Shown piece after piece: positions 19,301 through 26,671 of a stretch of 47,912 nt of DNA (position 1 is its first letter; every line of letters begins with the position of its first letter). Both the position numbers and the translations under genes were made by a program. The DNA comes from Acidobacteriaceae bacterium (lineage in GTDB: Bacteria; Acidobacteriota; Terriglobia; Terriglobales; Acidobacteriaceae): NCBI GenBank assembly GCA_025352065.1, contig JANXUC010000168.1, positions 1 through 47,912 of the forward strand, given 5' to 3'. Under the pieces are notes generated by a model. The model searched no databases. It was given only the letters and a program-made list of their open reading frames with translations, and had not been told where the DNA came from.

Positions 19301-20118
19301 AAATATCCTTTCGAGTTCAAAACCTTGTTGCGGAGAAAGTCATAAGCGTTGCCGTGGAAGTTATTGCCGCCAGATTTCGTGACCACGTTAATGACAGAGC
19401 CAGAATTGCGTCCGGACTCAGCGTCAAACGCATTGGTCAGGACGCGGAACTCCTCGACTGCATCGGGACTGGGGTCAATGGTAGGAGTGTTGACGAACAA
19501 ATCGTTCGCGTCACCACCATTCACGCTGAAGTTATTCGCTCGGCCTCGACCGCCATTGACCGACACGCTTCCTGCATCCGAACTGCCCGTGTAGAGGTCC
19601 GCGCCAACGGTCGACTGCACACCAGGCTGCAACGCCAGGAACTGATACGTGTTGCGAGCGTTCAGTGGGAGCTGCGCAATCGAGCGATCGTTGATGACCG
19701 CTCCCAACTGCGTGCTGGTTGTATCCACGATCGGCGCTTCCGAGGTGACTTCGACAATATCCTTCCTCTCGCCGATCTGCATGGTCGTATTCAGCGTGAG
19801 GACCTGGTTGAGCTGCAGCAGGAGGTTGGCTTGTACATTCTTCTTGAACCCTGCGACGTCGAATTCGATCCGATAGGTGCCGACTGGCGCTTCCGGGAAA
19901 GAATAGGCTCCGGATTCGTTCGTGACTGTGTTGCGAATCACACCGCTTGCTTCATTAATGAGAGAGACCTGAACGGCAGCGAGTGAAGCGCCACTGGAAT
20001 CGATCACCTTACCCGCAATGCGGCCGCCCGTACTTTGAGCGGAAACTGCAGCTGTGGAGGTGAGTAAAAATGAGAAAACCAGCCACGCACAAGCGTGACG
20101 CATACGGGAAGCGCGCAT
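16303..20118 (-). CDS. Oar-like TonB-dependent receptor with carboxypeptidase-regulatory domain (1271 aa)
   Basis: A full-length outer-membrane receptor of the acidobacterial/Oar type. Residues 1-27 are a signal peptide ending VSA. Residues about 32-115 are a carboxypeptidase-regulatory/CNA-B-like beta sandwich (GRIAGKVIDSSGASLAAVQV, then GAYSFPEAPVGTYRIEF). The plug domain follows at about 120-245 (LNARNTYQFLALQPGV, SVNGGRGRANNFSVNGGDAND), and the rest is the beta barrel ending in the outer-membrane signal VALKLFF. ATG 20118 has GGAGGG upstream. It is divergent from the MerR-XRE-cupin regulator across 145 bp containing a perfect palindrome, and precedes the aminotransferase/dehydrogenase operon by 140 bp. 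This suggests it takes up the substrate of that pathway, but receptors of this family have no predictable ligand. Confidence 0.92.
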   Translation of the reverse strand: MRASRMRHACAWLVFSFLLTSTAAVSAQSTGGRIAGKVIDSSGASLAAVQVSLINEASGVIRNTVTNESGAYSFPEAPVGTYRIEFDVAGFKKNVQANLLLQLNQVLTLNTTMQIGERKDIVEVTSEAPIVDTTSTQLGAVINDRSIAQLPLNARNTYQFLALQPGVQSTVGADLYTGSSDAGSVSVNGGRGRANNFSVNGGDANDLFVNTPTIDPSPDAVEEFRVLTNAFDAESGRNSGSVINVVTKSGGNNFHGNAYDFLRNKVLNSKGYFDPSRAKYVQNQFGATFGGPIRKNKTFFFASYEGDRIRKGQSGGDVTVPTNAERGGDFSAGGTALATDLNSGLNFGGQISDQFVADIFNARPGCQSAVLAQNPGAVIQSGSFYGAHQVGPNVVPGIFTNTKTGIDNQIPTACQDPVAADLLRFVPNANVGASTYQAVLNGSNRTDQTTLKIDHRINDKQNLSGYYYYQDGARFDPYNFFQAAGANVPGFGGNSATRDQQLNISHTWTISNSIVNEARVVYMREGQRTFNHPQKTNLVTDSCSAAAAAFCFTGTTDAPGAFTANGLATSDAKYGITPGLGAGREGVPDISVSGSFVIGNNFEGELPQVGNSFQFTDSMTLVKGKHTIKFGGDVRRMRFDQFLYFENSGYFQYFGSCTIDPNDPAGIKKICSGNDPGYFNGTGSGASQSLLPNYLLGLPDQYQQGAAQQEHVRTSSFYFFGQDSWKISNRLTMNYGLRWELNTPQKDIGKRVQTFRPGQSTQRYPCLQTGTNDCASAFPTGLVFPGEKGVPDGLTTTYYKAFAPRIGLAWDPKGDGKTSIRGGWGLFYNPIEQLVLEQFSAEPPFGISLTTASTLFNTPYVNQSGRVLANGANGVLDPKPGTAIDWSLFEPILLFGEFQPHMRTQYAAQYNLTIQREIAKGTQLQVGYVGSQSHRLLASFDVNRANPQTCLDINTYSGPNSCGVFGEDSQYNVLVPSGQPFHMPNGTVITGAAGGTNLDLVGLRPYSSPNCVPTTGVGCPTDGAPVFSNIFAEDTRGASNYNSFQASLDKRFGKGFQTQIAYTWSKSIDQASSFEDFLDPTNPRRTRSVSLFDARHRFVASYYWELPVPKYSGFTGKALNGWAISGITQFQSGFPIHIFSYGDENLTGNSSGFSSPTFPNLSGKFHSQDPRKHAGYGFDPAQFSTPALGVQGTSPRSVCCGSGLDNTDISIQKNTAINERFRTEFRLDVFNAFNHTKFLNPDGIFSDGSDFGLVKRAADPRLMQVALKLFF

Positions 20119-20177
20119 CGAAACCCTCCGAGACGGAACTCAACTTTGCCGAACAACTAGCACTGGCAAGAGAAACA

Positions 20178-20202
20178 AACCTTGCTATAATCGTGCAAGG
20201 TT
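20178..20202. promoter_or_regulatory. Palindromic operator centred on a TATAAT -10 box
   Basis: AACCTTGC (20178-20185) and GCAAGGTT (20195-20202) are perfect inverted repeats around a 9 bp centre beginning TATAAT (20186-20191). It is the only strong palindrome in the 145 bp spacer between the divergent TonB receptor and the regulator gene. The ACCTTG...CAAGGT half-sites resemble those bound by MerR-family proteins, fitting the N-terminal domain of the neighbouring regulator. No good -35 hexamer lies 17 bp upstream of TATAAT on the plus strand. Such activator-dependent promoters are usual for the family, though overlap with the -10 would also allow repression. Confidence 0.7.
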
Positions 20203-20263
20203 ATTGAAAGTGTAGCGCCGTGTCAAGGAAAAACGCCATCCCCCTTGGCGAGATAGGGATCGA

Positions 20264-21079
20264 GTGTCTTCCAAAAATCATAGCGAGAATTCTTCTACCG
20301 ATTATCTGAAGATTGGGGACGTAGCGAAACTCGTCGGTGTTTCGCCTTCGGCTATCCGGGCCTGGGAGAGTCTTGGGCTTGCCCACCCGCAGCGCACCGA
20401 AAGCAAGTACCGGCTCTACACACGCGAAGACGTTAAGCTACTCAAACGCGCCCGCTATTTGCGAAAGGTGCGCGGTTTGAATGCGCCTGCCATCGTACAG
20501 TTATTGAAACGTCAAGGAGCGGTGCGCGCGCCAAAAAACGGGACATCCAGCGCCATCGGAGCGCGCTTGCGACAACTGCGCACAAAGCGCGGCCTGTCGC
20601 TGGCTGCTGTGGCCGAAAAGATCAATATCTCGGTCGGATTCCTGAGCGCCGTGGAACGCTCCCACATGAGCGCCTCCATCACTACGCTGCGCAAGCTGGC
20701 GCAATTCTATAAATCCAATATTTTGGAGTTCTTTGACCCGGGCGAATCGCATTCGCCGCTGGTCAGTCCGAAGACGCGCAAAGTGCTGGATGTTGCGCCG
20801 GGAATTTGCATGGAGCTGCTTGCCGTCGGCAACCCTGTTATGGAAGCCCACTTGTTCCGCATCGCTTCCGGTGCGGGCAGCGAAGAAAGTTATACGCACG
20901 AAGGCGAAGAATTCCTGTATGTTCTTCGAGGCGAGTTTGCTATCGCGCTGGAGAAGGAAGAATACCGGCTAAAACCGGGAGACAGTTTTTACTTTGAGAG
21001 CACCACGCCGCACCGGTGGTCGAACCCCGGCAAAGTTGAAACGCAAGTGTTGTGGATCAACACGCCGCCAACGTTCTAA
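20264..21079 (+). CDS. Three-domain transcription regulator: MerR HTH + XRE HTH + cupin
   Basis: A 271-residue regulator with an uncommon arrangement. Residues 14-84 are a MerR-type winged helix (LKIGDVAKLVGVSPSAIRAW, then ESKYRLYTREDVKLL). Residues 97-155 are an XRE/Cro-type HTH (IGARLRQLRTKRGLSLAAVA, then ISVGFLSAVER). Residues 190-266 are a cupin barrel with His212/Glu216 in THEGEEFLYVLRGEF and His250 in TTPHRW as likely metal or ligand contacts. The XRE-cupin part has the layout of PuuR, the E. coli putrescine-utilisation repressor. Start is GTG 20264 after an AGGGA-like site. It is divergent from the TonB receptor and heads the amidohydrolase/Pot/FAD-oxidase run 36 bp upstream of the next gene, so it is the obvious local regulator, probably sensing an amine through the cupin. 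Confidence 0.9.
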   Translation: MSSKNHSENSSTDYLKIGDVAKLVGVSPSAIRAWESLGLAHPQRTESKYRLYTREDVKLLKRARYLRKVRGLNAPAIVQLLKRQGAVRAPKNGTSSAIGARLRQLRTKRGLSLAAVAEKINISVGFLSAVERSHMSASITTLRKLAQFYKSNILEFFDPGESHSPLVSPKTRKVLDVAPGICMELLAVGNPVMEAHLFRIASGAGSEESYTHEGEEFLYVLRGEFAIALEKEEYRLKPGDSFYFESTTPHRWSNPGKVETQVLWINTPPTF

Positions 21080-21115
21080 GAATGAAGTGAGTGCGTCAAT
21101 CCTAACTTTAGGGGC

Positions 21116-22864
21116 ATGCCCGTGACACGAACGCAAGCAGCGAGCAGTTGGATCCTCAGTTTCTCGATCACACTCTTAGTCCTGTCTAGCATGGCCTTCG
21201 CCGCTGGCCAACAAAAGGCCACCATAATTCTAACGAACGCCCGGATTTATACCGTTAACTTGCATCAGCCGTGGGCGGAAGCGCTGGCTGTTTCCGAAGA
21301 CAGAATTATTGCGGTGGGCACAAAACAGCAGATCGACGAATACCGCGGCCCCAACACACAGGTCATTGATGCTCACGGTCAACTGGTGCTGCCTGGATTC
21401 ACCGATTGCCACATTCATTTCATGCAGGGGTCTTTAGGTTTGCAGCATGTCGACTTGAATGGCACGGAAAGTGTCGCCGAGATTCAGGAGCGCGTAAGAA
21501 CCTACGCCGCCGCACATCCGAAAGAACTCTGGATACTTGGCATGGGCTGGCAGTATCCCATATTTGGGCCGTCGGCATTACCCCACAAAAGATTGCTGGA
21601 TGAAATAGAACCGAATCGCCCCATCCTTCTCGATGCATACGACGGCCACACCACTTGGGCCAACAGCAAAGCTCTGGCTCTAGCCGGAATAACTAAGGAC
21701 ACGCCGAATCCACCGAACGGAACTATCGTCAAAGATGAAAATGGTGAACCAACTGGAGCGCTGAAGGAAAGCGCGGGCGACCTGGTGGGCAAACTCACGC
21801 CAAAACCGACGCGGGAAGAACGCATGGTGGCACTCCGCGCTGGACTCCGCGAAGCTAATCGTGTGGGCCTCACACGAGTGCATAGTGCCGGAGGTGACTT
21901 TGAATACCTTGACCTCTATGACGAACTTCGAAAGCAAGGCCAGCTCACGGTTCGGCAGTATATTGCATACTTCCTCGATCCACCCGAACTAACGAAGGAT
22001 GCACTCGGCAAAATAGAAGAAGCTCGACGCATCTACCACGATGACTGGATCGAAGGCGGATTGGTAAAGACCATGCTCGATGGCGTGGTCGAGTCGCACA
22101 CGGCCGCCATGCTCGAACCGTATTCGGATGACCCCACCCAAAGCGGCAAACTCTTTTGGGATCCCACAAAATACAAAGAAGCGGTTGCTGAACTCGACAA
22201 GCGTGGCATTCAGGTCATGACTCACTCCATCGGGACGAGTGCGGTACGACTGGCGCTGGATGCCTATGAAGGCGCTGCTCAGACCAATCACAGCCGCGAT
22301 CTCCGGCACAAAATCGAACATATCGAAACGATTACGGCGAACGATATTCCACGCTTTGGCACACTCGGCGTAGTGGCCAGCTTCCAGCCGCTACACGCTT
22401 ATCCGGACGACGACACACTGAAGGTGTGGGCGGTGAACGCCGGGCCAGATCGTGCCTCGCGCGCATGGGCGTGGCAGAGCGTCGCCAGGAGCGGAGGCCG
22501 CCTCGCATTCGGCAGCGATTGGCCCGTCGTCACCTTGAATCCATGGCATGGAATCCAGAATGCCGTCACGCGTCAGAAGCGGGACGGCACACCCGCAGGA
22601 GGATGGGTACCCAACGAGCGAGTAACTTTGGAACAAGCCATAGAAGGTTACACCCTGGGTGCGGCTTTCGCGGGCCATCGGGAAGCATCAGAGGGGTCCC
22701 TCGAAAAAGGCAAATTAGCAGACCTTCTTGTTCTGGATCGAGATCTCTTCAAGATCGCTCCGAGTGACATTCATAGAACCAACGTCCTCCTAACCATGGT
22801 TGGAGGCAAGATCGTGCACCAGGCGGCGGAGATGGCTGCCACGACTACGGGGAATTCCAAATGA
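21116..22864 (+). CDS. Exported amidohydrolase (YtcJ-like, amidohydrolase 3 family)
   Basis: A 582-residue metal-dependent amidohydrolase with a signal peptide (hydrophobic 11-30, AFAAG). The metal site is intact: His99 and His101 in GFTDCHIHF, the later His in HKIEHIETI and Asp in LAFGSDWPV. This is the YtcJ/Nfd-type subgroup that hydrolyses N-acyl, formamide or cyclic amide bonds. ATG 21116 lies close behind an AGGGG site; a GTG two codons on (21122) is better spaced from it, and sequence cannot decide between them. Its stop overlaps the start of the substrate-binding protein gene (ATGA), so it is translationally coupled to the Pot-type importer. That suggests it releases the imported amine from an acylated or amide precursor outside the cytoplasm. 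Confidence 0.88.
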   Translation: MPVTRTQAASSWILSFSITLLVLSSMAFAAGQQKATIILTNARIYTVNLHQPWAEALAVSEDRIIAVGTKQQIDEYRGPNTQVIDAHGQLVLPGFTDCHIHFMQGSLGLQHVDLNGTESVAEIQERVRTYAAAHPKELWILGMGWQYPIFGPSALPHKRLLDEIEPNRPILLDAYDGHTTWANSKALALAGITKDTPNPPNGTIVKDENGEPTGALKESAGDLVGKLTPKPTREERMVALRAGLREANRVGLTRVHSAGGDFEYLDLYDELRKQGQLTVRQYIAYFLDPPELTKDALGKIEEARRIYHDDWIEGGLVKTMLDGVVESHTAAMLEPYSDDPTQSGKLFWDPTKYKEAVAELDKRGIQVMTHSIGTSAVRLALDAYEGAAQTNHSRDLRHKIEHIETITANDIPRFGTLGVVASFQPLHAYPDDDTLKVWAVNAGPDRASRAWAWQSVARSGGRLAFGSDWPVVTLNPWHGIQNAVTRQKRDGTPAGGWVPNERVTLEQAIEGYTLGAAFAGHREASEGSLEKGKLADLLVLDRDLFKIAPSDIHRTNVLLTMVGGKIVHQAAEMAATTTGNSK

Positions 22865-23919
22865 AACGATGGCTCGCAATTCCGCCGCTGGTAGCAATTC
22901 TTGTTTTAGGATCCTGCGCAAAGAAAACGCCCACCTTGAATTTGCTGGTATGGGAGGGCTATGCCGATGCGTCATACGTAAAGGCGTTTGAGGAAGAGAA
23001 CGGCTGCAAGATCTCAGCCTCGTATATGGGGTCAAGCGATGAACTCGTAGCCAAACTGCGCGGCGGGAGTGCATCGAACTACGACGTAATTTCTCCCTCC
23101 AGCGACGTGGCCGCCATGATCGCTACGAATGGGTTGGCGGCTCCGCTCGACCTGACCAAACTTCCTTCTTACAACCAGCTCTCTCCGAAGCTTACTTCTC
23201 TGCCTCTTGTGCGGGTAAACGGGCAAGTATATGGCGTGCCGTTTATGTGGGGCCCGGATCCCCTTATCTACGATTCGACCGTGTTCCCAACGCCTCCAGA
23301 AAGCTGGAGCGTACTCTGGGACGCGAAGTACAAAGGCAAGATTGCGGTTTGGGACGATCTTTCCACTGTCTACATGGCGGCGCAGGTACTGGGCTACGAC
23401 AAGCCAAATCAAGAACAACTGTACAACTTGACCGACGAACAACTCGAAGCAGTCAAGAAGAAACTGCTGGAGTTGAAGCCCAACGTCCGCAAAATGTGGT
23501 CCACCGGCGGTGAACTCACAAATTTATTCCAAAACCATGAAGTCGTCGCCGCCATGGGGTGGCCGCTCATGACCAACCAGCTCCGTAAAAGCGGGTTCCC
23601 AGTCGGTGAAACGATCCCGAAAGAAAACACTACGGGATGGATCGATCATTTAATGATTACTTCAGCCAGCGAGAATAAAGAACTGGCACACAAGTTCCTG
23701 GAATTCATGATTCAAGCGCAAACGCAAAAGAAGATCACCGATGTGACCGGCTATACGCCAGCCAATCCACAAGCCGGGCAGCTCATGACCGCCAACGAAA
23801 AGAAGAATCTACACTTGGACGATGTCGACAAATACCAGCAACGCATCTACTTCTGGCAAAACGTTTCACGGCGCAGCAAGTACAACGAGATTTGGAACGA
23901 AGTGAAAGCAGCTCAGTAG
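22861..23919 (+). CDS. potD: Spermidine/putrescine-type ABC transporter substrate-binding lipoprotein
   Basis: A 352-residue periplasmic binding protein of the PotD/PotF family. Residues 5-18 form the hydrophobic signal and LGSC gives lipidation at Cys19. LNLLVWEGYAD (28-38) is the usual PotD/PotF opening, followed by FEEENGCKISASYMGSSDEL and the conserved YGVPFMWGPDPLIYD. ATG 22861 overlaps the amidohydrolase stop by 4 bp and has GGGGA upstream. It is the first of four contiguous transporter genes (binding protein, ATPase, two permeases). A polyamine or related amine is the best family-based ligand guess; the exact ligand-contact residues were not mapped, so the symbol denotes family rather than proven specificity. 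Confidence 0.87.
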   Translation: MKRWLAIPPLVAILVLGSCAKKTPTLNLLVWEGYADASYVKAFEEENGCKISASYMGSSDELVAKLRGGSASNYDVISPSSDVAAMIATNGLAAPLDLTKLPSYNQLSPKLTSLPLVRVNGQVYGVPFMWGPDPLIYDSTVFPTPPESWSVLWDAKYKGKIAVWDDLSTVYMAAQVLGYDKPNQEQLYNLTDEQLEAVKKKLLELKPNVRKMWSTGGELTNLFQNHEVVAAMGWPLMTNQLRKSGFPVGETIPKENTTGWIDHLMITSASENKELAHKFLEFMIQAQTQKKITDVTGYTPANPQAGQLMTANEKKNLHLDDVDKYQQRIYFWQNVSRRSKYNEIWNEVKAAQ

Positions 23920-23926
23920 GCCCCGC

Positions 23927-24970
23927 ATGGCGCTTCTCTCCGTTCGCAACGTCGCCAAAAGCTTCGGCAAGACGCAAGTCCTGCGCGACATTTCTCTCGA
24001 AGTCGCCGAGGGTGAATTCCTCACCATTCTGGGCGAATCCGGTTCTGGCAAAACCACGCTGCTGCGCATCGTCGCCGGATTCGAACAGGCTACGTCCGGC
24101 GAGCTTTGGATGGACGGCGAACGATTGGACGCGCTCCCTCCTTACAAACGGCGCGTCAATACAGTCTTCCAGCACTACGCCCTCTTCCCGCATATGACGA
24201 TTGAGGCAAACGTCGGCTATGGCCTGCACATCGCTGGCGTTCCTAAAGCCGAAACTACAACCCGTGTTGAAGAGGCGCTTGCGATGATCAAGATGACGGC
24301 GCACGCAAAGAAGAAACCCTCGAAGATTTCCGGCGGACAACAACAGCGGGTGGCACTGGCAAGAGCGTTAGTAAATCGGCCGAAGTTGCTACTACTCGAC
24401 GAGCCGCTTTCGGCGTTGGATGCCAACTTGCGGCGCCAGATGCAGATCGAGTTGAAGGCTCTCCAGCGTGAAGTCGGGATTGCTTTCGTCTTCATCACGC
24501 ACGATCAGGAAGAAGCCATGGTGATGTCGGACAGGATCGCTCTACTGCGGGGCGGGAACCTGGAACAGATCGCGGCGCCACGGGAAATCTACAATCGTCC
24601 GGCAACCGCCTATGTCGCACAGTTCATCGGGCACACCAACCTTCTCCGCGGACGCGTGGAGAAGGGCATCGCACATTGCGGCTCGATGTCGTGGCCCGTC
24701 AGCCTTGCCGATGGCCCGTGTGCCTTTTCAGTCCGCCCGGAAAACATTCGCGTCGCGACCAGCCCCGCAAATGGCGCGGTGGGCTTTGAAGGAAAGCTCC
24801 TGAATCAGGCTTTTCACGGGGCCACCGAACTCCTGCGCGTGGAGACATCCGACAAGTCTGTGTTCTCAGTGCGGGTAGCGGGAATGGGTACGCAAGGATT
24901 GGCGAACACGCTAAAACTGGAATTCTCTCCGCAGGATGCTATTCCAGTTCGCGACGCGGAGGCCACGTAA
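23927..24970 (+). CDS. potA: Polyamine-type ABC transporter ATPase
   Basis: A 347-residue ABC ATPase of the PotA/CysA-like group. Walker A is GESGSGKT (36-43), the signature SGGQQQRVALARAL begins at 135, Walker B LLLLDEP is 154-160 and the switch His is 192 in THDQEEA. The C-terminal 110 residues form the TOBE regulatory domain (FIGHTNLLRGRV, FSVRPENIRV). It lies 7 bp after the binding-protein gene and its stop overlaps the permease start by one base (TAATG). It energises the two downstream permeases. All catalytic motifs are complete. Confidence 0.93.
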   Translation: MALLSVRNVAKSFGKTQVLRDISLEVAEGEFLTILGESGSGKTTLLRIVAGFEQATSGELWMDGERLDALPPYKRRVNTVFQHYALFPHMTIEANVGYGLHIAGVPKAETTTRVEEALAMIKMTAHAKKKPSKISGGQQQRVALARALVNRPKLLLLDEPLSALDANLRRQMQIELKALQREVGIAFVFITHDQEEAMVMSDRIALLRGGNLEQIAAPREIYNRPATAYVAQFIGHTNLLRGRVEKGIAHCGSMSWPVSLADGPCAFSVRPENIRVATSPANGAVGFEGKLLNQAFHGATELLRVETSDKSVFSVRVAGMGTQGLANTLKLEFSPQDAIPVRDAEAT

Positions 24971-25815
24971 TGTTTTCACGCGCGTACAAGGCTGCGGTCA
25001 GCCTTCCTCCGTTAATATGGGTTACGCTCTTCCTGCTCGTACCCTACCTCCTAATGTTTTGCTACAGCTTCTGGACGGTAGCTGGCGGTAACGTCGTTCA
25101 TCAATGGAATCTGAGCAATTACGGCGACTTGATTACGAAAGATGTTTATAGAGCGACTCTCTTCCGCTCCATGAGGATTGCCGCCCGGGTCACGATCTTC
25201 GCACTGCTGCTCGGCTACCCTCTGGCCTATTTCTTATCATTTTATGCGGGGGCTCGCAAGAATCTGTTCTATCAACTCGTCATCATCCCTCTCTGGGTCA
25301 GCTACCTCGTCCGCGCCTACGCGTGGAAGACGATTCTAGGCACCGACGGTGTCCTGAACACGCTCCTGCAATTTCTGCACATCACGCAGCATCCTGTAGA
25401 TTCTCTTCTTTACAGCCCATTCGCAGTCGTTCTCACGCTCACGCATATCTATACGCCGTTTGTGGTATTGCCGATTTATGCGGCCTTGGAACACATACCG
25501 CGCACTCTGGTTGAGGCTTCCAATGACCTTGGCGCCTCACCCGCGCAGACATTCTGGCGAGTCATCTTCCCTCTTTCCGTTCCTGGAATGGTTGCCGGAG
25601 CGACGTTCGCATTCGTTCTCAGCCTTGGAGATTTTCTGGCCCCGCAGCTTCTGGGCGGACCCAGCGGCATCATGATTTCGAACATCGTAGTCAGTCTCTT
25701 TGGTGCGGCCTTCAACTGGCCATTGGGCGCGGCAATTTCGTTCTGCATTCTGGTACTAGTTGTTTCACTGTTGGCACTGACCGAGCGACTTGAAAAGAAA
25801 TGGAGCTACTCGTGA
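24970..25815 (+). CDS. potB: Polyamine-type ABC transporter permease, PotB-like
   Basis: A 281-residue inner-membrane permease with about six hydrophobic segments. The EAA loop that contacts the ATPase is EASNDLGASPAQTFWRVIFP near residues 182-201. Start ATG 24970 shares its first base with the stop codon of the ATPase gene and has GGAGG 8 nt upstream. The following permease starts inside its last codons, so the pair is translated in coupling. The first-permease position and the NVVHQWNLSNY segment are typical of PotB/PotH proteins. Confidence 0.92.
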   Translation: MFSRAYKAAVSLPPLIWVTLFLLVPYLLMFCYSFWTVAGGNVVHQWNLSNYGDLITKDVYRATLFRSMRIAARVTIFALLLGYPLAYFLSFYAGARKNLFYQLVIIPLWVSYLVRAYAWKTILGTDGVLNTLLQFLHITQHPVDSLLYSPFAVVLTLTHIYTPFVVLPIYAALEHIPRTLVEASNDLGASPAQTFWRVIFPLSVPGMVAGATFAFVLSLGDFLAPQLLGGPSGIMISNIVVSLFGAAFNWPLGAAISFCILVLVVSLLALTERLEKKWSYS

Positions 25816-26645
25816 GTACCGGCGCACACGCCTCCCGCAAATTGCGCTGGCTCTCCGTACATTCCGTCGCCGTCTATGCGTTTCTATATCTGCCCATCGT
25901 TACGCTGATCGTGTATTCGTTCAACGGCGCGGGTGTTGGAGGATTCCCTCCGCGCAATCTTACTCTGAACTGGTACCGCATTCTATGGCAGGACGATCCC
26001 ATCTGGGTCTCCGTGCAGAACAGTCTGATCGTCGCTGCATCCGCGGTCGGAATTGCTCTCGGTTTCGGAATTCCAGCGGCGCTAGCGTTGGATCGTGCCG
26101 ACTTCCCCGGTAAAGCCATTTTCCGAAGGCTGGTGCTGCTGCCGCTCATCCTGCCGGGAATCATTACAGGGCTATCGATTCTAATGCTGGTCAATGTCGC
26201 GCAGGTCAAGCTAAGCCTGTGGACAATTATCCTCGGCCACGGCACGGCGCTAATTTCCGTCGCAACAACCGAAGTCTTCGCTGGCTTGCAAAAGCTGGAC
26301 CGCGCTCAGGAAGAAGCCTCGCTCGATCTCGGAGCAAACTACTGGCAAACGTTTTGGCGAATCACTCTTCCGAATCTAAAGCTTCCCATCATTGGCGCTG
26401 CACTGCTGATCTTCACCCTGTCGATGGATGAAATAGCCGTCAGTTTTTTCCTCATCGGCCGCGACAATACACTGCCGCTTGAAATCTGGGGACGTTTGCG
26501 CCGCGGCATTACTCCAGAAATCAACGCTATTTCAACAGTCATTTTTGTCTTTTCGCTGGTCGCCATCGTTCTCTGGTACAGAATGAGGATGCCCGCAGAA
26601 ATACCTGCAGAAATGCCAGCGGAGAATTCCGTTTCCTATCTCTAA
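25812..26645 (+). CDS. potC: Polyamine-type ABC transporter permease, PotC-like
   Basis: The second permease of the importer, about 277 residues with six predicted helices. The EAA loop is EASLDLGANYWQTFWRITLP. The segment YLPIVTLIVYSFNGAG is the usual PotC opening, and MDEIAVSFFLIGRDNTLPLEIWG is its common C-terminal block. GTG 25812 is chosen because it overlaps the upstream stop by 4 bp and has GGAG 6 nt upstream; an in-frame ATG at 25800 would add four residues. It is followed after 26 bp by the FAD oxidase gene, which appears to belong to the same transcript. Confidence 0.9.
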   Translation: MSTGAHASRKLRWLSVHSVAVYAFLYLPIVTLIVYSFNGAGVGGFPPRNLTLNWYRILWQDDPIWVSVQNSLIVAASAVGIALGFGIPAALALDRADFPGKAIFRRLVLLPLILPGIITGLSILMLVNVAQVKLSLWTIILGHGTALISVATTEVFAGLQKLDRAQEEASLDLGANYWQTFWRITLPNLKLPIIGAALLIFTLSMDEIAVSFFLIGRDNTLPLEIWGRLRRGITPEINAISTVIFVFSLVAIVLWYRMRMPAEIPAEMPAENSVSYL

Positions 26646-26671
26646 AAGTTTTCGCAACCGAGGAGCAATGC

